From Deinococcus sp. (GTDB taxonomy: Bacteria; Deinococcota; Deinococci; Deinococcales; Deinococcaceae), in NCBI GenBank assembly GCA_028287665.1, contig JAQBPF010000330.1, positions 1 to 7,722 of the forward strand: 7,722 bases of DNA. The letters are read 5' to 3'. The notes under the pieces are model-generated. The model worked only from the letters and a program-made list of their open reading frames with translations. It ran no database searches and had not been told where the DNA came from. The position numbers and the translations under genes were made by a program. Every line of letters begins with the position of its first letter. Position 1 is the stretch's first letter. This document shows positions 6,470 through 7,722 of this stretch, one piece after another.

Positions 6470-6961
6470 ATGGAAACGAACGGCCCACTGCTATTTGGCC
6501 CTCCGCCAGAAGCTCTTGAGCGCCTGCTGGACGAGGGCAGCGCGTTTGTACCGCCCAGCCGAGTGTTGAGCGGTCTCAGTGCCGAGGCCGCTGGGCAGCG
6601 GTTGGAGGGCGTGCCACACACGATTGCTGAACTCGTGGCCCATCTGCGGTTCTGGCAACGTTACACGCTTGCGTTGGCGCGAGGCGAACAGGGAGTCATC
6701 CCTGCACATGCCGCCGATGGCTGGCCCAAGACGGACGGCACAGACTGGGACGAACTCCGCCAGAGCTTTCTGGACGGATTGACTGAGCTCAAGCGTGTGG
6801 CACGGGAAGAGAATCTGGCGCGTGTGGTGCGGGGACGCGACACCTTGGGCTACGAATTGAGCCTGCACGCCATTCACAATGCCGTGCATCTGGGCCAAGT
6901 GATATTGCTGCGCCAGATGCTGGGGGTTTGGCCTCCTCCCGGTGGGGGCGATACCTGGTGA
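6470..6961 (+). CDS. DinB-like four-helix-bundle protein
   Basis: This encodes a 163-residue protein of the DinB/YfiT-like superfamily (PF12867-type). The metal-binding histidine triad is visible: His58 in AELVAHLRFW, and His136 and His140 in the block LHAIHNAVHLGQV (132-144). It is followed by the typical end LRQMLGVWPPPGG. Members are small helical, usually divalent-metal-binding proteins; some are thiol-dependent S-transferases (for example bacillithiol- or mycothiol-dependent enzymes), but most have no known substrate. The family is expanded in Deinococcus. The ATG at 6470 has AGAAGG 5 nt upstream (6459-6464). A weak promoter candidate is TTGAGA (6406-6411), 16 bp, TACCGA (6428-6433). The gene follows the glutaredoxin terminator, so it is a separate unit. 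The complete triad suggests a functional metal site, but the reaction is unknown. Confidence 0.88.
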   Translation: METNGPLLFGPPPEALERLLDEGSAFVPPSRVLSGLSAEAAGQRLEGVPHTIAELVAHLRFWQRYTLALARGEQGVIPAHAADGWPKTDGTDWDELRQSFLDGLTELKRVAREENLARVVRGRDTLGYELSLHAIHNAVHLGQVILLRQMLGVWPPPGGGDTW

Positions 6962-7153
6962 TTCGGATGGTTGTTGGCCCAAATAATTACAGGCCGCATC
7001 GGCCAGACTGTACAAAATCAAGCTTGCCCCAGCGTCTGCAGTGGCACGGTTGTCCTGTGGAGCCATACTTTCAGGGTTTGTCTAGCTCAAGATACGGGCA
7101 ATAGCCTGACTTGCCGGACATCTACCAAAATGTAGTGGCAGGATAGTCAAGTT

Positions 7154-7552
7154 ATGAACGACTTTTTGACCGCATTCAACAAGTACAGCGAAGTTTCGGG
7201 GCGTTCTCGGCGGCGTGAATACTGGATGTATACGCTCGTCGCAACGGTCATCGCGGTGGTTCTGGACTTTTTTGACAGAGCATTCGACCTCAAACTGGGA
7301 CATGGAGAAGCCGCCGTTGGAATGGTGGGAAGCATCTTCAGTCTCATCACCTTGATTCCCACAGTGACTCTCGGCATTCGTCGGCTTCACGATACAGGCC
7401 GTTCAGGGTGGTGGGTTTTTATCGTGTTGATTCCTGTAGCCGGTTGGATTGCTTACTTCATCTTTTCAATCACCGATAGCCAACCCGGCGCCAACACTTG
7501 GGGGCCGAATCCCAAAGGAAACGCGCCAGTACAGAGCGGCACTTGGGGCTAA
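7154..7552 (+). CDS. DUF805 family membrane protein
   Basis: This encodes a 132-residue protein with the three DUF805 (PF05656) signatures: GRSRRREYWM near residues 16-25, PTVTLGIRRLHDTGRSGWW near 69-87, and PGANTWGPNP near 111-120. Three hydrophobic segments lie near 23-41, 54-75 and 86-106, so it is a small inner-membrane protein; the function of the family is unknown. The ATG at 7154 agrees with the family's short N-terminal segment (FLTAFNKYSEVSGRSRR). The upstream signal is ambiguous: AGGA (7140-7143) lies 10 nt away, while GATAGT (7142-7147) ends 6 nt before the ATG and could be a leaderless -10, though without a good -35. The 192-bp gap from the DinB-like gene holds only small inverted repeats. 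No clear terminator follows. Confidence 0.92.
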   Translation: MNDFLTAFNKYSEVSGRSRRREYWMYTLVATVIAVVLDFFDRAFDLKLGHGEAAVGMVGSIFSLITLIPTVTLGIRRLHDTGRSGWWVFIVLIPVAGWIAYFIFSITDSQPGANTWGPNPKGNAPVQSGTWG

Positions 7553-7589
7553 TCAACAGTGGGCTCACCCAGCTCTGGCTTCTACTGGC

Positions 7590-7619
7590 TTGCCCCCTGC
7601 CCCCTTTGCCCGCTATCCT
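7590..7619 (+). promoter_or_regulatory. Leaderless-type promoter of the last gene
   Basis: TTGCCC (7590-7595), an 18-bp spacer and TATCCT (7614-7619) end 6 nt before the ATG at 7626. There is no Shine-Dalgarno between them. This is the same geometry as the promoters at 570-599 and 2653-2682. Confidence 0.6.
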
Positions 7620-7625
7620 GACCCT

Positions 7626-7722
7626 ATGAACTTCGCCGCCGCTCAATTCAGACCCAGACGGCCCGGTCTGAGGGAGCGCGGTGGGGTGCGGCAGCGAATG
7701 CTTCTCCAACCCGGCCTGATCA
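7626..7722 (+). CDS. Start of an unidentified gene (3' end outside window)
   Basis: Thirty-two codons starting MNFAAAQFRPRRPGLRE remain open at the window edge. The start is supported mainly by the promoter whose -10 ends 6 nt upstream. The RPRR...LR...VR...LI pattern recalls the N-terminus of porphobilinogen synthase (HemB), but spacing between the conserved positions is about four residues short, so I do not assign it. The fragment is too short for a family call. Confidence 0.5.
   Translation, partial: MNFAAAQFRPRRPGLRERGGVRQRMLLQPGLI

Noticed and set aside
6992..7004. Small hairpin GGCCG-CAT-CGGCC after the DinB-like gene
   Set aside because: The stem is only 5 bp with a 3-nt loop and no T tract follows on the plus strand, so terminator function is not supported.
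7560..7567. TGGG/CCCA stem after the DUF805 gene as terminator
   Set aside because: It has only 4 bp (TGGG at 7560-7563, CCCA after the loop) and no T tract.
7626..7722. Identification of the last gene as hemB
   Set aside because: RPRR...LR...VR...LI is suggestive, but conserved positions are about four residues out of register and only 32 residues are visible.

Overview
The window is about 7.7 kb of GC-rich bacterial chromosome. It most resembles the genus Deinococcus or a close relative. Three things point there: the protein repertoire (an IF3 beginning NIAKEHKVNEQIR, a DinB-like protein, a DUF805 protein, a bacterial GH133-type debranching enzyme), the GC-rich coding, and several genes whose -10 box lies only 6-7 nt before the start codon, the layout of leaderless mRNAs that are common in Deinococcus. 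The genus call is inference; no rRNA or other marker is present.

Left part (1-2740): the C-terminal part of a CPBP-family membrane protease gene is followed by a five-helix membrane protein with its own leaderless-type promoter. Convergent to it are a DUF456 membrane protein gene and, upstream of that on the minus strand, a Nudix/winged-helix regulator of the NrtR type. The last two are 51 bp apart and probably co-transcribed. The regulator has a very clear leaderless promoter that fixes its start at 2646, inside a longer open frame. Two inverted repeats sit where the convergent genes meet.

Middle part (2742-5874): a large minus-strand glycogen debranching enzyme gene carries an unusual low-complexity insertion of about 74 residues inside its catalytic domain. 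It is divergent from infC (translation initiation factor IF3). infC has an extended -10 promoter, a leader of about 90 nt with a hairpin next to a very strong Shine-Dalgarno, a likely AUA start codon (5236) and a 40-residue acidic/Ala-Pro tail. It ends in a good intrinsic terminator and is not followed by rpmI-rplT inside the window.

Right part (5880-7722): a short glutaredoxin-like gene (CPDC active site) forms its own unit with promoter, strong RBS and terminator. It is followed by a DinB-like four-helix-bundle protein with a complete His triad, a DUF805 membrane protein, and the first 32 codons of an unidentified gene behind another leaderless-type promoter.

The genes are mostly single-gene housekeeping or accessory units, not one pathway. 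I see no mobile element, tRNA, rRNA, CRISPR array or defence island. The most interesting signals are regulatory and start-site features (the infC AUA start, the leaderless promoters) and the insertion in the debranching enzyme.
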